Below are positions 25,590 through 34,164 of a stretch of DNA of 38,986 nucleotides, one piece after another. The notes under the pieces were generated by a model, which was given only the letters and a program-made list of their open reading frames with translations, did no database searches and had not been told where the DNA came from. A program made the position numbers and the translations under genes. The stretch is from positions 1-38,986 of the forward strand of contig SVUH01000014.1 in assembly GCA_015063335.1 (NCBI GenBank). The letters run 5' to 3'. Each line of letters opens with the position of its first letter. Positions within the stretch are counted from its first letter, which is position 1. Source of the DNA: Oscillospiraceae bacterium (GTDB lineage Bacteria; Bacillota_A; Clostridia; Oscillospirales; CAG-272).

Positions 25590-26774
25590 TTAATTGCCAT
25601 TTTTTCGCTTTTTGTAGTCGGAAACGTAGGCAAGTATTATAAGCACGGCGCCCGCGAGGGCAACTCCGATAATTGCGTATATTGAGAATGTGGCAAGCAG
25701 GAATATTACTCCCACGTAGAGAAGCGTGCCAAAGCAAGAGGGACCTTTCTTTGCAATAAACGCGCGAATGCCGCTGAGCGCCACGAGTATAAGACCGGGG
25801 GCGAGCACGATCACGATATTCTCAGCAACTGCGCCGTAAAGAGCCGAGCCGCCCGTCACGAGAACGAATGCCGCCACTATGGCAACTATATAAACTATAG
25901 CTGACGTAAGGCTTATATCGAAGTCCAGCATTTGAGAGAGCTCGTCACGGCTCTTTTTCGGATCGGGATAGCAGACAGTAAGATAAATAGAGTGTATGAT
26001 ATACGCGATAACGTTGGAAACGGTTATCAAAAGACCGGGAAGCAGATTAAATACGGTGCCAACACCGGCGTCTACAACCGTTCGCATGTCGGTGTCCGAC
26101 ATGTCAAGTCCCATCATTTCCTCTATCTCTTCCATAGCAGCTATGCAAGCAACGGTTATTTCTTCCTTGAGCGTATCTATAAAGCTCTTTGCCGCGGCAA
26201 GCGATATCTCGCCCATGGTACTGTAAAGCGTTATGAGCGCGGACACGACGAATACCACACACAGACCAAAGGAAATACGGCAGACAGCAGACACTCTGTC
26301 AAGCTTCTTATTTACTGAGTATGAAAGAAGAATTGCGGCGGGCAGGGGAGAGAGCGAGACGATAATGCCGTTTGCATTCGGTGAAATAAAGAGCGCAACA
26401 ATAAGCGGAATAAGCGGAACGCCCCAAATAAAAGGGGACTTGCTGTTGCCTAATAGATAAGTCAACGAGCAGCAACAAAGCGCGAGGGCGGCAAAAAGCC
26501 CGATCAGCAAAAGACTTCCGCCTATAAATGCGGATGCGCCGAGAATTATAGCGTACATTATGATCGCCTTAAATGTTTTTGCGATCCTTGCAAACACAAA
26601 TACGCTGAACGCGCATATTGCCAGAGCAATTGCTGAGAGCACAAGCTCGTTTATATTTATTGTCAACGCCACGGTTATAAAGGATGCCGCTATGGCGTAT
26701 GCCGAACAGAGAAGAAAAACATCAAGAGGCTGGATATCGGCTTTATTTTGTTTTTTTGTGATCGATTTTTTCAT
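25590..26774 (-). CDS. DUF2232 membrane protein (YybS-like)
   Basis: A 394-residue integral membrane protein with around eight or more predicted helices and a soluble mid-section (about 195-235; FIDTLKEEITVACIAAMEEIEEMMGLDMSDTDMRTVV). Hydropathy, size and position directly before gdpP match the YybS/DUF2232 family, some of whose relatives resemble substrate-binding membrane components of transporters; the role of YybS is unknown. The frame is open to 26792, but ATG 26774 has AGAGG just upstream. It is the first gene of the operon, from the promoter at 26847-26875. Confidence 0.85.
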   Translation of the reverse strand: MKKSITKKQNKADIQPLDVFLLCSAYAIAASFITVALTININELVLSAIALAICAFSVFVFARIAKTFKAIIMYAIILGASAFIGGSLLLIGLFAALALCCCSLTYLLGNSKSPFIWGVPLIPLIVALFISPNANGIIVSLSPLPAAILLSYSVNKKLDRVSAVCRISFGLCVVFVVSALITLYSTMGEISLAAAKSFIDTLKEEITVACIAAMEEIEEMMGLDMSDTDMRTVVDAGVGTVFNLLPGLLITVSNVIAYIIHSIYLTVCYPDPKKSRDELSQMLDFDISLTSAIVYIVAIVAAFVLVTGGSALYGAVAENIVIVLAPGLILVALSGIRAFIAKKGPSCFGTLLYVGVIFLLATFSIYAIIGVALAGAVLIILAYVSDYKKRKNGN

Positions 26775-26846
26775 GTATCCTCTCTTTGACACTGCTTTTG
26801 AGTGATTTGTTAAGCCTAAAAAGGGTTACAACTACCCTATTATATA

Positions 26847-26875
26847 ATTATATCATACAATCAGCGTTTTGTAAA
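26847..26875 (-). promoter_or_regulatory. Sigma-A promoter of the DUF2232-gdpP-rplI-dnaB-tilS-ftsH operon
   Basis: Read leftwards: TTTACA (26870-26875), 17 bp, perfect TATAAT (26847-26852), giving a 5' leader of about 65 nt. It is divergent from the rimP promoter. Confidence 0.7.
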
Positions 26876-26915
26876 CAGAATTTTGCCAATTTCTCCCGCA
26901 ATTTATTATTTTAAT

Positions 26916-26948
26916 GAAAAAATATTTGCGAAACGCGAAAAAATATTT
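26916..26948 (+). repeat. Direct A-tract repeat upstream of the rimP promoter
   Basis: GAAAAAATATTT occurs at 26916-26927 and again at 26937-26948, exactly 21 nt apart, or two helical turns. The second copy ends 9 nt before the -35 box. Phased A-tracts in this position suggest an UP-like element or intrinsically bent DNA. Confidence 0.6.
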
Positions 26949-26957
26949 AAAAAGGTA

Positions 26958-26986
26958 TTGCAATTGTTGGTAAAGTGTGGTATAAT
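26958..26986 (+). promoter_or_regulatory. Sigma-A promoter of the rimP-infB operon
   Basis: TTGCAA (26958-26963), 17 bp, TATAAT (26981-26986). The 18 nt ending with the -35 box (26946-26963, TTTAAAAAGGTATTGCAA) are identical to those before rpmE at 34153-34170. Confidence 0.85.
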
Positions 26987-26999
26987 AACGCAGTAAGGT

Positions 27000-27025
27000 A
27001 GAGTGGGCTTGAGAGAGTCCACTCT
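27000..27025 (+). promoter_or_regulatory. 5' leader hairpin of the rimP operon mRNA
   Basis: 27000-27010 pairs with 27015-27025 to give an 11-bp stem, two of the pairs G-T, capped by GAGA, a GNRA-type tetraloop. It begins within about 10 nt of the predicted transcript start and is not followed by a T-run, so it is not a terminator. It could protect the 5' end or bind a protein. Confidence 0.6.
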
Positions 27026-27053
27026 TAATTGTTAATTTGATACGGAGGTAGAA

Positions 27054-27524
27054 ATGGCAAAGCTTACGGGAAGCGTTGCGCAAAGGGTGCGAGAGATCGC
27101 AGAGCCGCTTGCGGACGAGATCGGAATATGGATATGGGACGTTGAATTCGTCAAGGAGGGTGCAAGACGCGTGCTTCGCATAACGGTGGATTCGGAGGAA
27201 GGTATCGGTATTGAGGATTGCGAAAAGCTTCACCGTGCCATTGATCCGCTTCTTGACGAGGCAGACCTTATAGAGGAGCAGTATTATCTCGAGGTAAGCT
27301 CCCCCGGGATCGAGCGAGAGCTTAAAAACGACATTCATATCGAGGCCTGTGAGGGCTGGGACGTTGAGGTCAAGCTGTACGCTCCTAAAAACGGCTCTAA
27401 GCTTTATCGCGGCGAGCTTCTTCCGCTTACCGAAAACGGCGATATCGCCATAAAGGTCGGTGAAGAAACGGTGGTTTTCGAGAGAAGCACCGTTGCAAAG
27501 ATCAACACCTATTTTGAATTATAA
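27054..27524 (+). CDS. rimP: Ribosome maturation factor RimP
   Basis: Assists 30S subunit assembly. The 156-residue protein has the RimP N-terminal domain (IAEPLADEIGIWIWDVEFVKEGARRVLRITVDSEEGIGIEDCEKLHRAIDPLLD in outline, about 14-67), the YYLEVSSPGIERELK motif and an SH3-like C-terminal domain (about 95-156). GGAGG precedes the ATG. It opens the conserved rimP-nusA-rnpM-ylxQ-infB operon, downstream of a strong promoter and a structured leader, with 32 nt to nusA. Confidence 0.95.
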   Translation: MAKLTGSVAQRVREIAEPLADEIGIWIWDVEFVKEGARRVLRITVDSEEGIGIEDCEKLHRAIDPLLDEADLIEEQYYLEVSSPGIERELKNDIHIEACEGWDVEVKLYAPKNGSKLYRGELLPLTENGDIAIKVGEETVVFERSTVAKINTYFEL

Positions 27525-27556
27525 TACACATAACACAAAAGGATGGAAAAATCAAA

Positions 27557-28582
27557 ATGAACAAGGAATTTTTCGTTGCTCTTGACCTTCTTGAAAAGGA
27601 GAAGGGAATCCCCAAGGAATACATGCTTGAAAAGATAGAGGCTGCGCTTCTGTCTGCTTTCAAGAAGGAGTTTGGTAATAACACTCTTATGAGAGTTGCT
27701 ATTGACCCTGTCAAGGAAGACGTTAAAGTCTACTTGCAGAAGGAGGTCGTTGAGGTCGTAACTAACCCTCAGTGCGAGATCTCTCTTGAAGATGCAAAGG
27801 CAATAAGCCGCAGAAATACCCTTGGTAAGATGGTTGAGACTGAGGTCAAGACCAAGAACTTCCGCAGACTCAGCGCAGCTGCGGCAAAGTCGGTCATTAT
27901 CCAGGGTATACGCGAGGGTGAGCGTAAGGCTATGCAGGACGCTTACGAGTCAAAGCGCGAGGAGATCATCACCGCTACCGTTTCCAAGGTCTTTTCGGAC
28001 AACGGAAGCGTATTGCTTGACACGGGAACGGGACACGCAACGCTTATACGCGGTGAGCAGATGCCCGGCGAAACCTTTTATGTCGGCGACAAGGTCAAGG
28101 TATTCGTTACCGAGGTAAACAGAGAGGCAAGAGGTCCTATCGTAACGCTCTCCCGCGTTCATCCCGGACTCGTTCGCAGACTGTTTGAGCTTGAAATTCC
28201 CGAAATTATAGACGGTATAGTTATGGTAAAGGGCGTTGCACGCGAGGCAGGCTCGAGAACCAAGATCGCAGTTATGTCAAGAGATCCCGACGTTGATGCG
28301 GTTGGTGCGTGTATCGGTAACCACGCAATGAGAATTGCTGGCATCGTTGACGAGCTGCGCGGTGAGAAGATCGACGTCGTTAAATACAGCGAGAACCCCG
28401 AGGAGTACGTAGCTGAAGCGCTTGCTCCCGCAGAGGTCCGTTCCGTAACCTTTACTGCTGAAAGAGCTTGCCGAGTAATAGTTGACGAGGATCAGCTCTC
28501 TCTTGCTATCGGTAAGGAAGGACAGAACGCACGCCTTGCGGCAAGACTTACCGGCTTTAAGATAGACATAAAGTCTGAATAA
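27557..28582 (+). CDS. nusA: Transcription termination/antitermination factor NusA
   Basis: Binds RNA polymerase and nascent RNA and modulates pausing, termination and antitermination. The 341-residue protein has the N-terminal polymerase-binding domain (about 1-125), an S1 domain (about 133-197; TVSKVFSDNGSVLLDTG) and tandem KH domains (about 200-341) containing RDPDVDAVGACIGNHAMRI and LAIGKEGQNARLAARLTG. It ends there, without the acidic repeats of the E. coli protein, which is the normal short Firmicutes form. Ribosome binding is by AAGGA about 12 nt before the ATG. Confidence 0.97.
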   Translation: MNKEFFVALDLLEKEKGIPKEYMLEKIEAALLSAFKKEFGNNTLMRVAIDPVKEDVKVYLQKEVVEVVTNPQCEISLEDAKAISRRNTLGKMVETEVKTKNFRRLSAAAAKSVIIQGIREGERKAMQDAYESKREEIITATVSKVFSDNGSVLLDTGTGHATLIRGEQMPGETFYVGDKVKVFVTEVNREARGPIVTLSRVHPGLVRRLFELEIPEIIDGIVMVKGVAREAGSRTKIAVMSRDPDVDAVGACIGNHAMRIAGIVDELRGEKIDVVKYSENPEEYVAEALAPAEVRSVTFTAERACRVIVDEDQLSLAIGKEGQNARLAARLTGFKIDIKSE

Positions 28583-28589
28583 TTTAAAT

Positions 28590-28868
28590 ATGGAAAAAGC
28601 TCAGAAAATGAGAAAGATTCCCGAGCGTCAGTGTCTTGGCTGTAATGAGCACAAGCCCAAGAAGGAGCTTTTGAGAGTGGTGAGAACTCCCGAGGGAGAG
28701 ATCACACTTGACTTTACAGGCAAGAAGTCGGGCAGAGGAGCATATATCTGTCGTGACGTGTCCTGTCTTAAAAAGGCGAGAAGGTCGGGAAGAATAGACC
28801 GAAATCTCGGAGTGTCCGTTCCGTCCGAGGTTTACGACAGAATGGAAGCGGAGCTTTCGGGTGAGTGA
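28590..28868 (+). CDS. rnpM: RnpM (YlxR, DUF448) RNA-binding protein
   Basis: A 92-residue YlxR-family protein, recently described in Bacillus as a modulator of RNase P. The signature segments are IPERQCLGC and a KSGRGAYICRD motif, with a further Cys in SCLKKARRSGRIDR. The basic surface fits RNA binding. It starts 7 nt after the nusA stop. Neither ATG 28590 nor the in-frame ATG 28608 has a good ribosome binding site, so translation probably depends on coupling to nusA. It overlaps the next gene by 8 nt. Confidence 0.92.
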   Translation: MEKAQKMRKIPERQCLGCNEHKPKKELLRVVRTPEGEITLDFTGKKSGRGAYICRDVSCLKKARRSGRIDRNLGVSVPSEVYDRMEAELSGE

Positions 28869-29193
28869 TATGGAGCAGAGCAACACGCAAAAATTGCTTC
28901 TCTCACTTGGCCTGTGCGCCAGAGCGCGAGCACTTATCTACGGAGTGCCGATGATATGCGACGCACTCAGAAAGGGTGGCAAGGGCTCTCCTCTTTTGGT
29001 GCTCGAGGCGGCTGATACGTCTGAAAACACGCATAAAAAAATTACGGACAAATGCAGTTATTACAATACCCGCCACGTGCGACTTCTCTGTACAGGAGAG
29101 GAGCTTGCGGCGGCAGTCGGCAAAAGCGCATCCATAGGGGCAGTTGCGATTACTGACGAAAATTTTGTCAGGCTGATTGAGAAGAATATATAG
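28861..29193 (+). CDS. L7Ae-family ribosomal protein (YlxQ-like)
   Basis: A 110-residue L7Ae/L30e/Gadd45-family protein, as found between rnpM and infB in most Firmicutes. The fold is suggested by KLLLSLGLCARARALIYG, a LLVLEAADTSENTHKKITDKCSYY segment and the VRLLCTGEELAAAVGKSASIGAVAITDENF block, where the usual Gly-Lys loop is present. Homologues bind RNA kink-turns. The likely start is GTG 28861, with GGAG at 28850-28853; ATG 28870 is the alternative. It overlaps rnpM by 8 nt. Confidence 0.9.
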   Translation: MSDMEQSNTQKLLLSLGLCARARALIYGVPMICDALRKGGKGSPLLVLEAADTSENTHKKITDKCSYYNTRHVRLLCTGEELAAAVGKSASIGAVAITDENFVRLIEKNI

Positions 29194-29268
29194 TGAAATA
29201 TAATCCCCAAATCCCCTTAAATCCATTGAAAGGAAGTCCCGTTTCGGCGATGGGACACGGTACAAAAT

Positions 29269-32019
29269 ATGGCAGCTAATCAAGGAGCAAGCTTACTGAA
29301 AATTACACAGTTTTCAAAGGATATGAATATTAAAAGCAAGGAAGTTATTGACCTGCTTGCCAAAAAGGGAGTCGAGGTGAAATCCTCGTCATCGCTCGAA
29401 GCATCGCAGTTTGAGTTCGTGCTTAATACTCTTACCCTTGACAATCAAATAGACAACATAGGAAATTACCTTGACGGAGTTACTTATATTCCGTCCAAGA
29501 AAAAGCCGGCTGCCGCAAAGCCCGCAGAAACACAGGCTGTTGCTGACGAAGCAAAGGCAACCGAAGTGGTTGCAAAGGAACCCGAAAAGCCCGAAAAGAA
29601 GGAAGAGAAGAAGATCGCCGACGCTCCTTCTGCCGGAGAAGAAAAAGCAAAGAAGGTTGAAAAGCCTCAAAATGCCGTTGAGGTGAAGAAAGCTCCCAAG
29701 GTAGAGGAAAGAAATATCCAGGCTCCCGTAAAGAAACCCGAGGTAAAGAAGCTCGAGTTCAAAAAGCCTATCTCGACTGACGGACAGAAGCTCGACGAAA
29801 GATTTGCTAAGGTTACCTCTCCCTCATCTCAGCAGAAGCCGAACGGCGGACGCTTCGGAAACGGCGGTAATCAAGGACAGCGTCAGGGCTATTCTCAGGG
29901 TCAGAAGCCTCAGGGACAGCGTCCGGGCTTTGGCGGTATGCCTAATAAGGATAAAGAAGACAATCAGCGCTCCGGACCCAGAGAGACGTTTAAGCCTCAG
30001 GTAATCGTTCGCGGACAGACCGCAAAGGGCGGAGACAACACTCCCAAGCAGAGAGGCGCTACTCGCGTTGTCGATATGAGAGGAACTTCCGTTGACCTTT
30101 CCAAGTACGATGAAAGACTCGACAATTTCGTTCCCGATTCGATAGGTGACGTAAGAGGCGGCAACCAGAGGCTCAAAAAGCAGGCGGCGCAAAATCGTCC
30201 TCAGCAGGGCTTTGGCGCAAAGGGCAAGGATAAATTCAAGGGAAAGAAATCTACACAGCCCGTTACAAAAGCGCCTACCAGCGTGACGCTTCCCGATGAA
30301 ATTATGGTAAGCGATCTCGCATCGCGCCTTAAGGTTACATCTGCAGAGGTAGTAAAAAGACTTATGCTTCTCGGCATGATGGTTACGGTCAACCAGACGG
30401 TAGATTACGACACCGCGGCAATAGTTGCCGACGAGCTCGGAATCGCAACCACCAAGGAGGTCGTTGTAACTATTGAGGAAAGACTCTTTGATGAGGAAGA
30501 GGATAACGAGGATAATCTCGTTGGACGCGCTCCTGTCGTATGTGTAATGGGACACGTTGACCACGGTAAGACCTCAATACTTGACGCTATCCGTCATACC
30601 AACGTAACCACCGGTGAGGCGGGCGGTATTACCCAGCACATCGGTGCGTACCGTGTAAAGGCGCAGGGACAGGACATTACCTTCCTTGATACCCCCGGAC
30701 ACGAGGCATTTACGGCAATGCGTGCCCGCGGTGCGCAGGCAACGGATATTGCGATACTTGTTGTTGCGGCTGATGACGGAATCATGCCCCAGACTGTTGA
30801 GGCTATAAACCACGCAAAGGCTGCGGGTATTGATATAATAGTAGCTATAAATAAGATGGATAAGCCGACTGCTAATCCCGATGCGGTAAAGCAGGAGCTT
30901 ACAAAATACGACCTTGTTCCCGAGGAATGGGGCGGCGACGTTATATGCGTTCCCGTATCCGCGCTTACAGGCTTCGGAATTTCCGACTTGCTTGACAACG
31001 TGCTTCTCGTTGCAGAGGTCAAGGAGCTTAAGGCTAATCCTAAGAGACGTGCAAAGGGTATCGTTATCGAGGCGAAGCTCGATAAGGGCAGAGGTCCTGT
31101 TGCGACTGTGCTCGTTCAGAACGGTACGCTCAGAAGCGGCGATATAGTTATCGCGGGTACGTCTGTTGGTCACGTAAGAGCTATGACCGACCACAACGGA
31201 AGAACGCTTAAGGAGGCAGGTCCCTCTGTTCCCGTTGAAATTATCGGTCTTGCTGAGGTTCCCTCGTCGGGTGACGAATTCAACGTAGTTGCTGACGAGA
31301 GAATGGCAAGAGAGCTTGCAGATCAGAGAAAGGAAAAGGCAAAGGAAGAGGTATTCAAGGCAAATGCCCGTGCAAACCTCAACGACCTTTTCGCTCAGAT
31401 CTCCGAGGGTGTAAAGCAGCTTAACATTATCGTTAAGGCTGACGTTGGCGGCTCTGCAGAGGCTGTAAAGCAGTCGCTTGAAAAGATCTCCAACGACGAG
31501 GTCAAGGTTTGCGTTATACACGCGGCGGCGGGCGGTATCCGTGAGGGTGACGTAACGTTTGCGGCAGCGTCTAACGCAATAATCGTAGGATTTAACGTTC
31601 GTCCCGATAAGGTCGCTCTTGACAGCGCGGAAAGACAGAACGTTGATATACGAACCTACCGCGTAATTTACGATTGTATCAACGAGATCACCGATGCTAT
31701 GAAGGGAATGCTCGCTCCCGAGTTCAAGGAAGTGCTTCTCGGACACGCAGAGGTCAGACAGACTATCCACGTTCCGAACGTCGGTACTATTGCAGGTTCT
31801 TATATTCAGGACGGTAAGATCACCAGAGCATCTATGATAAGAGTCGTTCGTGACGGCGTTGTTATCTTCGAGGATAAGATCTCCTCGCTTCGTCGCTTTA
31901 AAGACGACGTCAAAGAGGTTGCTCAGGGCTATGAGTGCGGTGTCGGTCTTGAACGCTTCAACGACATTAAGGTCGGTGACGTTCTCGAGGCGTATATCAT
32001 GGAAGAAATCGCAAGATAA
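29269..32019 (+). CDS. infB: Translation initiation factor IF-2
   Basis: GTPase that delivers fMet-tRNA to the 30S subunit. The 916-residue protein has an N-terminal IF2-N module (about 10-45), a long low-complexity linker (about 75-330) that is Lys/Glu/Pro-rich then Gly/Gln-rich ([16 protein letters not shown]), a second IF2-N module (about 345-400), and the GTPase with G1 GHVDHGKT (428-435), G3 DTPGHE (474-479) and G4 NKMD (528-531). The EF-Tu-like and IF-2 C-terminal domains follow. No ribosome binding site lies within 5-12 nt of ATG 29269. AAAGGAA is 33 nt upstream, with a small hairpin (29236-29256) between, and a 9-codon frame from ATG 29250 overlaps the start. rbfA does not follow. Confidence 0.96.
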   Translation: MAANQGASLLKITQFSKDMNIKSKEVIDLLAKKGVEVKSSSSLEASQFEFVLNTLTLDNQIDNIGNYLDGVTYIPSKKKPAAAKPAETQAVADEAKATEVVAKEPEKPEKKEEKKIADAPSAGEEKAKKVEKPQNAVEVKKAPKVEERNIQAPVKKPEVKKLEFKKPISTDGQKLDERFAKVTSPSSQQKPNGGRFGNGGNQGQRQGYSQGQKPQGQRPGFGGMPNKDKEDNQRSGPRETFKPQVIVRGQTAKGGDNTPKQRGATRVVDMRGTSVDLSKYDERLDNFVPDSIGDVRGGNQRLKKQAAQNRPQQGFGAKGKDKFKGKKSTQPVTKAPTSVTLPDEIMVSDLASRLKVTSAEVVKRLMLLGMMVTVNQTVDYDTAAIVADELGIATTKEVVVTIEERLFDEEEDNEDNLVGRAPVVCVMGHVDHGKTSILDAIRHTNVTTGEAGGITQHIGAYRVKAQGQDITFLDTPGHEAFTAMRARGAQATDIAILVVAADDGIMPQTVEAINHAKAAGIDIIVAINKMDKPTANPDAVKQELTKYDLVPEEWGGDVICVPVSALTGFGISDLLDNVLLVAEVKELKANPKRRAKGIVIEAKLDKGRGPVATVLVQNGTLRSGDIVIAGTSVGHVRAMTDHNGRTLKEAGPSVPVEIIGLAEVPSSGDEFNVVADERMARELADQRKEKAKEEVFKANARANLNDLFAQISEGVKQLNIIVKADVGGSAEAVKQSLEKISNDEVKVCVIHAAAGGIREGDVTFAAASNAIIVGFNVRPDKVALDSAERQNVDIRTYRVIYDCINEITDAMKGMLAPEFKEVLLGHAEVRQTIHVPNVGTIAGSYIQDGKITRASMIRVVRDGVVIFEDKISSLRRFKDDVKEVAQGYECGVGLERFNDIKVGDVLEAYIMEEIAR

Positions 32020-32025
32020 TATAAA

Positions 32026-32075
32026 ACAAAGTGGCGGTGCCGAGGGCACCGCCACTTTGTTTTTATTATATTTTT
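32026..32075 (+). terminator. Rho-independent terminator of the rimP-infB operon
   Basis: A perfect 16-bp stem (32026-32041 with 32045-32060), loop GAG, followed by TTTTTATTATATTTTT. It begins 6 nt after the infB stop. Confidence 0.95.
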
Positions 32076-32101
32076 CAACTGTAAACTTTTTGCGATAAAT
32101 A

Positions 32102-32130
32102 TTGACATTTATGAATAAACATGATATAAT
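32102..32130 (+). promoter_or_regulatory. Perfect consensus promoter of the AraC-type regulator
   Basis: TTGACA (32102-32107), exactly 17 bp, TATAAT (32125-32130). The open frame of the regulator extends upstream through this promoter, which rules out the longest possible start. Confidence 0.85.
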
Positions 32131-32197
32131 ACTTAAGGATATCGCAAAGATATATAGTGGCGATAAATGTTATTTTACTATTATGAGGGTGGCAGAT

Positions 32198-32980
32198 ATG
32201 AAAAAAATCGACATATCAAACGCAGTAATTTCAAAAATAAACGACGTTTACGGCTATGCGCTTGCAAGAGATACGGAATGCGAGGCGGTCGCGGAGCATA
32301 ACGTATTGATAATCAAGAGCCGCGGAGTGAGCGAATACCTGATCGATGGTAAAAAATACGTTGCCGATGCAGAGAATATCGTGCTTATTCCCAAGGGGAC
32401 GGAATACGGCATGTATATCTGCCGTGAGGGCGAGTGCGTTATAGTTGAATTTGATACAGTCGATCCTATTGGCGCTCCTTGTGTGCTCGGTACGGGCGGA
32501 GATAAGGAAATTACGGCATGTGTTCGCAGCATACTTCAATATTGGAAGCTGAAAGGACCTGCATACCGCTCTAAGTGTATGTCGGAGCTTTATGATCTGA
32601 TAACAAAGCTCTCTACCGTCCACTCTTATACCTACTCGCTTGCGGGTAAGTACAGAATGATACACAAGTCGGTTAAATATATTGAAGCGAATTACCGCCG
32701 AGCAGACCTCTATACACCCGATCTTGCAAAAATGTCGGGAATGGGCGAGACATACTACCGCAGCATCTTTCTTTCCGTGTTCAGCGTTCCGCCTGCAAAG
32801 TACATACAGAATTATCGCGTAGAGAAGGCAAAGGAGCTGCTCGTTAAGGGAGAGATCTCAATTGACGACATTGCGACTGCCACAGGATTTGCCAACGCAT
32901 CGTATTTTTGTAAGGTTTTCAAGGCGACAACGGGACTGACGCCTACGGAGTTTGCGACAAAGAGCCAGAGGCTTGGCTGA
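32198..32980 (+). CDS. AraC-family transcriptional regulator
   Basis: A 260-residue regulator with an N-terminal cupin-like sensor (about 1-110; LIPKGTEYGMYI, GECVIVEFDTV) and a C-terminal AraC double helix-turn-helix (about 160-260; LAKMSGMGETYYRSIFLSVF and the signature IATATGFANASYFCKVFKATTGLTPTEF). The ligand is unknown; sugars or other small molecules are usual for this architecture. I chose ATG 32198 because AGGGTGG lies 5 nt upstream and the earlier ATGs (32111, 32183) lack a ribosome binding site or sit within the promoter. It is 19 nt before the DUF4317 gene, so the two are probably co-transcribed. Confidence 0.9.
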   Translation: MKKIDISNAVISKINDVYGYALARDTECEAVAEHNVLIIKSRGVSEYLIDGKKYVADAENIVLIPKGTEYGMYICREGECVIVEFDTVDPIGAPCVLGTGGDKEITACVRSILQYWKLKGPAYRSKCMSELYDLITKLSTVHSYTYSLAGKYRMIHKSVKYIEANYRRADLYTPDLAKMSGMGETYYRSIFLSVFSVPPAKYIQNYRVEKAKELLVKGEISIDDIATATGFANASYFCKVFKATTGLTPTEFATKSQRLG

Positions 32981-32999
32981 TTTAAGGAGAAAATAGAAA

Positions 33000-34127
33000 A
33001 TGATAGATAAGGAAATTGCGGAGATACGCCGCAGATTCAGAACTGATAAAAGCAATATAAGCCACGTAAGGGGCTGTTACGTAAACGAGAAAAAGGAAAT
33101 AATTTCGGAGTTTGACCAGAGTCTCGGAATGATGGCGGAGGACGATGCGGGCGAGGTGCTTCGCATTCTCAAGAAAACGCTTTCCGGTACTTCGGGAAGA
33201 ACTCTTATAGATATTGAGTTTTCGACGCAGCAGGTGCTTGAGAGTGAGGAGCATAAGCTTCTTACAGATCTAAGACATACAAAGCTTGCTGACAGTGAGT
33301 GTGTTCACAAGCTTTACGATAAAATAATAAGCACACTCGCGCTTGATTCAAGCTATCTTATTCTTCTTGCTTACGACAGCTATGACGTTTTTTTGGCGGG
33401 GGCTGACGGCGAAAAAGAGACCGAGTCGTCTACGGTATTCAACTATTTTATATGTAGCGTTTGCCCCGTAAAGACGGGAAAAACTACACTAAGCTACTAT
33501 TTGCCGGGCAGATGCTTCCGCACGGTAGCCGCTGACACAGTGCTCGGCGCGCCCGAGCTTGGATTTATGTTCCCTGCATTTGATGACAGGACGGCAAATA
33601 TATACGGCGCTCTTTATTACACAAAAAGGCTTAACGACAGTCATGAGGAAACTGTTGACGCGCTCTTTAAGTCCAAGCTTCCTATGCCCGCCGCGGTACA
33701 AAAGGAGACCTTTGGAGAGATACTTGAGTCTGCTGTGTCTGAGGATTGCAGCATGAGAGTCGTTCGCACGGTGCACTCGCAGCTTTGTGCCATGCTTGAA
33801 GATCACAAAGAGCAAAAGCTTGAAGAAACGCCCGCTATCGGTAAGGCGGAGATAGGGGATATGCTTAGGTATAGCGGTGTTGCGGAAGAAAAGGTTGAAA
33901 AGTTCGAGGAGAAGTACGACGAGGCGTTTGGCAAGGATACGAAGCTCAACCCCAAAAATATAGCCGATACAAAAAACATTTCCGTGAAAACGTCGGAAAC
34001 GAATATCAAGGTTGCTTCAGGAAACGGAAACGTCATAGAAACTCGCGTTATAGACGGAGTAAAGTATATACTTATCCGCGCTGACGGAGAGGTCGTTGTA
34101 AACGGCGTAAATATAAGAATAGATTGA
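33000..34127 (+). CDS. DUF4317 family protein
   Basis: A 375-residue protein matching the DUF4317 family of Clostridia: an N-terminal EIRRRFRTDKSNISHVRGCYVNEKKEI block, the ILKKTLSGTSGRTLIDIEFS segment and a central VFNYFICSVCPVKTGKTTLSYY motif. GKTT there resembles a fragment of a P-loop but lacks the rest of one. No signal peptide or membrane helix is seen. The C-terminal 40 residues (NIKVASGNGNVIETRVIDGVKYILIRADGE in outline) look like a beta-rich tail. The function is unknown. AGGAGA precedes the ATG, and the gene appears to share a transcript with the AraC-type regulator. Confidence 0.85.
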   Translation: MIDKEIAEIRRRFRTDKSNISHVRGCYVNEKKEIISEFDQSLGMMAEDDAGEVLRILKKTLSGTSGRTLIDIEFSTQQVLESEEHKLLTDLRHTKLADSECVHKLYDKIISTLALDSSYLILLAYDSYDVFLAGADGEKETESSTVFNYFICSVCPVKTGKTTLSYYLPGRCFRTVAADTVLGAPELGFMFPAFDDRTANIYGALYYTKRLNDSHEETVDALFKSKLPMPAAVQKETFGEILESAVSEDCSMRVVRTVHSQLCAMLEDHKEQKLEETPAIGKAEIGDMLRYSGVAEEKVEKFEEKYDEAFGKDTKLNPKNIADTKNISVKTSETNIKVASGNGNVIETRVIDGVKYILIRADGEVVVNGVNIRID

Positions 34128-34164
34128 AACAAAACAAAAAAATAAAAAATTTTTTAAAAAGGTA

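Noticed and set aside
29470..30280. Tandem repeat or mobile element in the 5' half of infB
   Set aside because: The low-complexity Lys/Glu/Pro and Gly/Gln stretch is the usual variable linker of IF-2, with no exact DNA repeats that I could see.
30574..32055. 493-codon leftward frame opposite infB
   Set aside because: Antisense to the conserved GTPase domains of IF-2. It starts inside the downstream terminator and has no ribosome binding site.
33456..33490. P-loop ATPase in DUF4317 suggested by VKTGKTTLSYY
   Set aside because: The glycine-rich loop (GxxxxGK) is incomplete and no Walker B is evident; the motif is better read as part of the DUF4317 family pattern.
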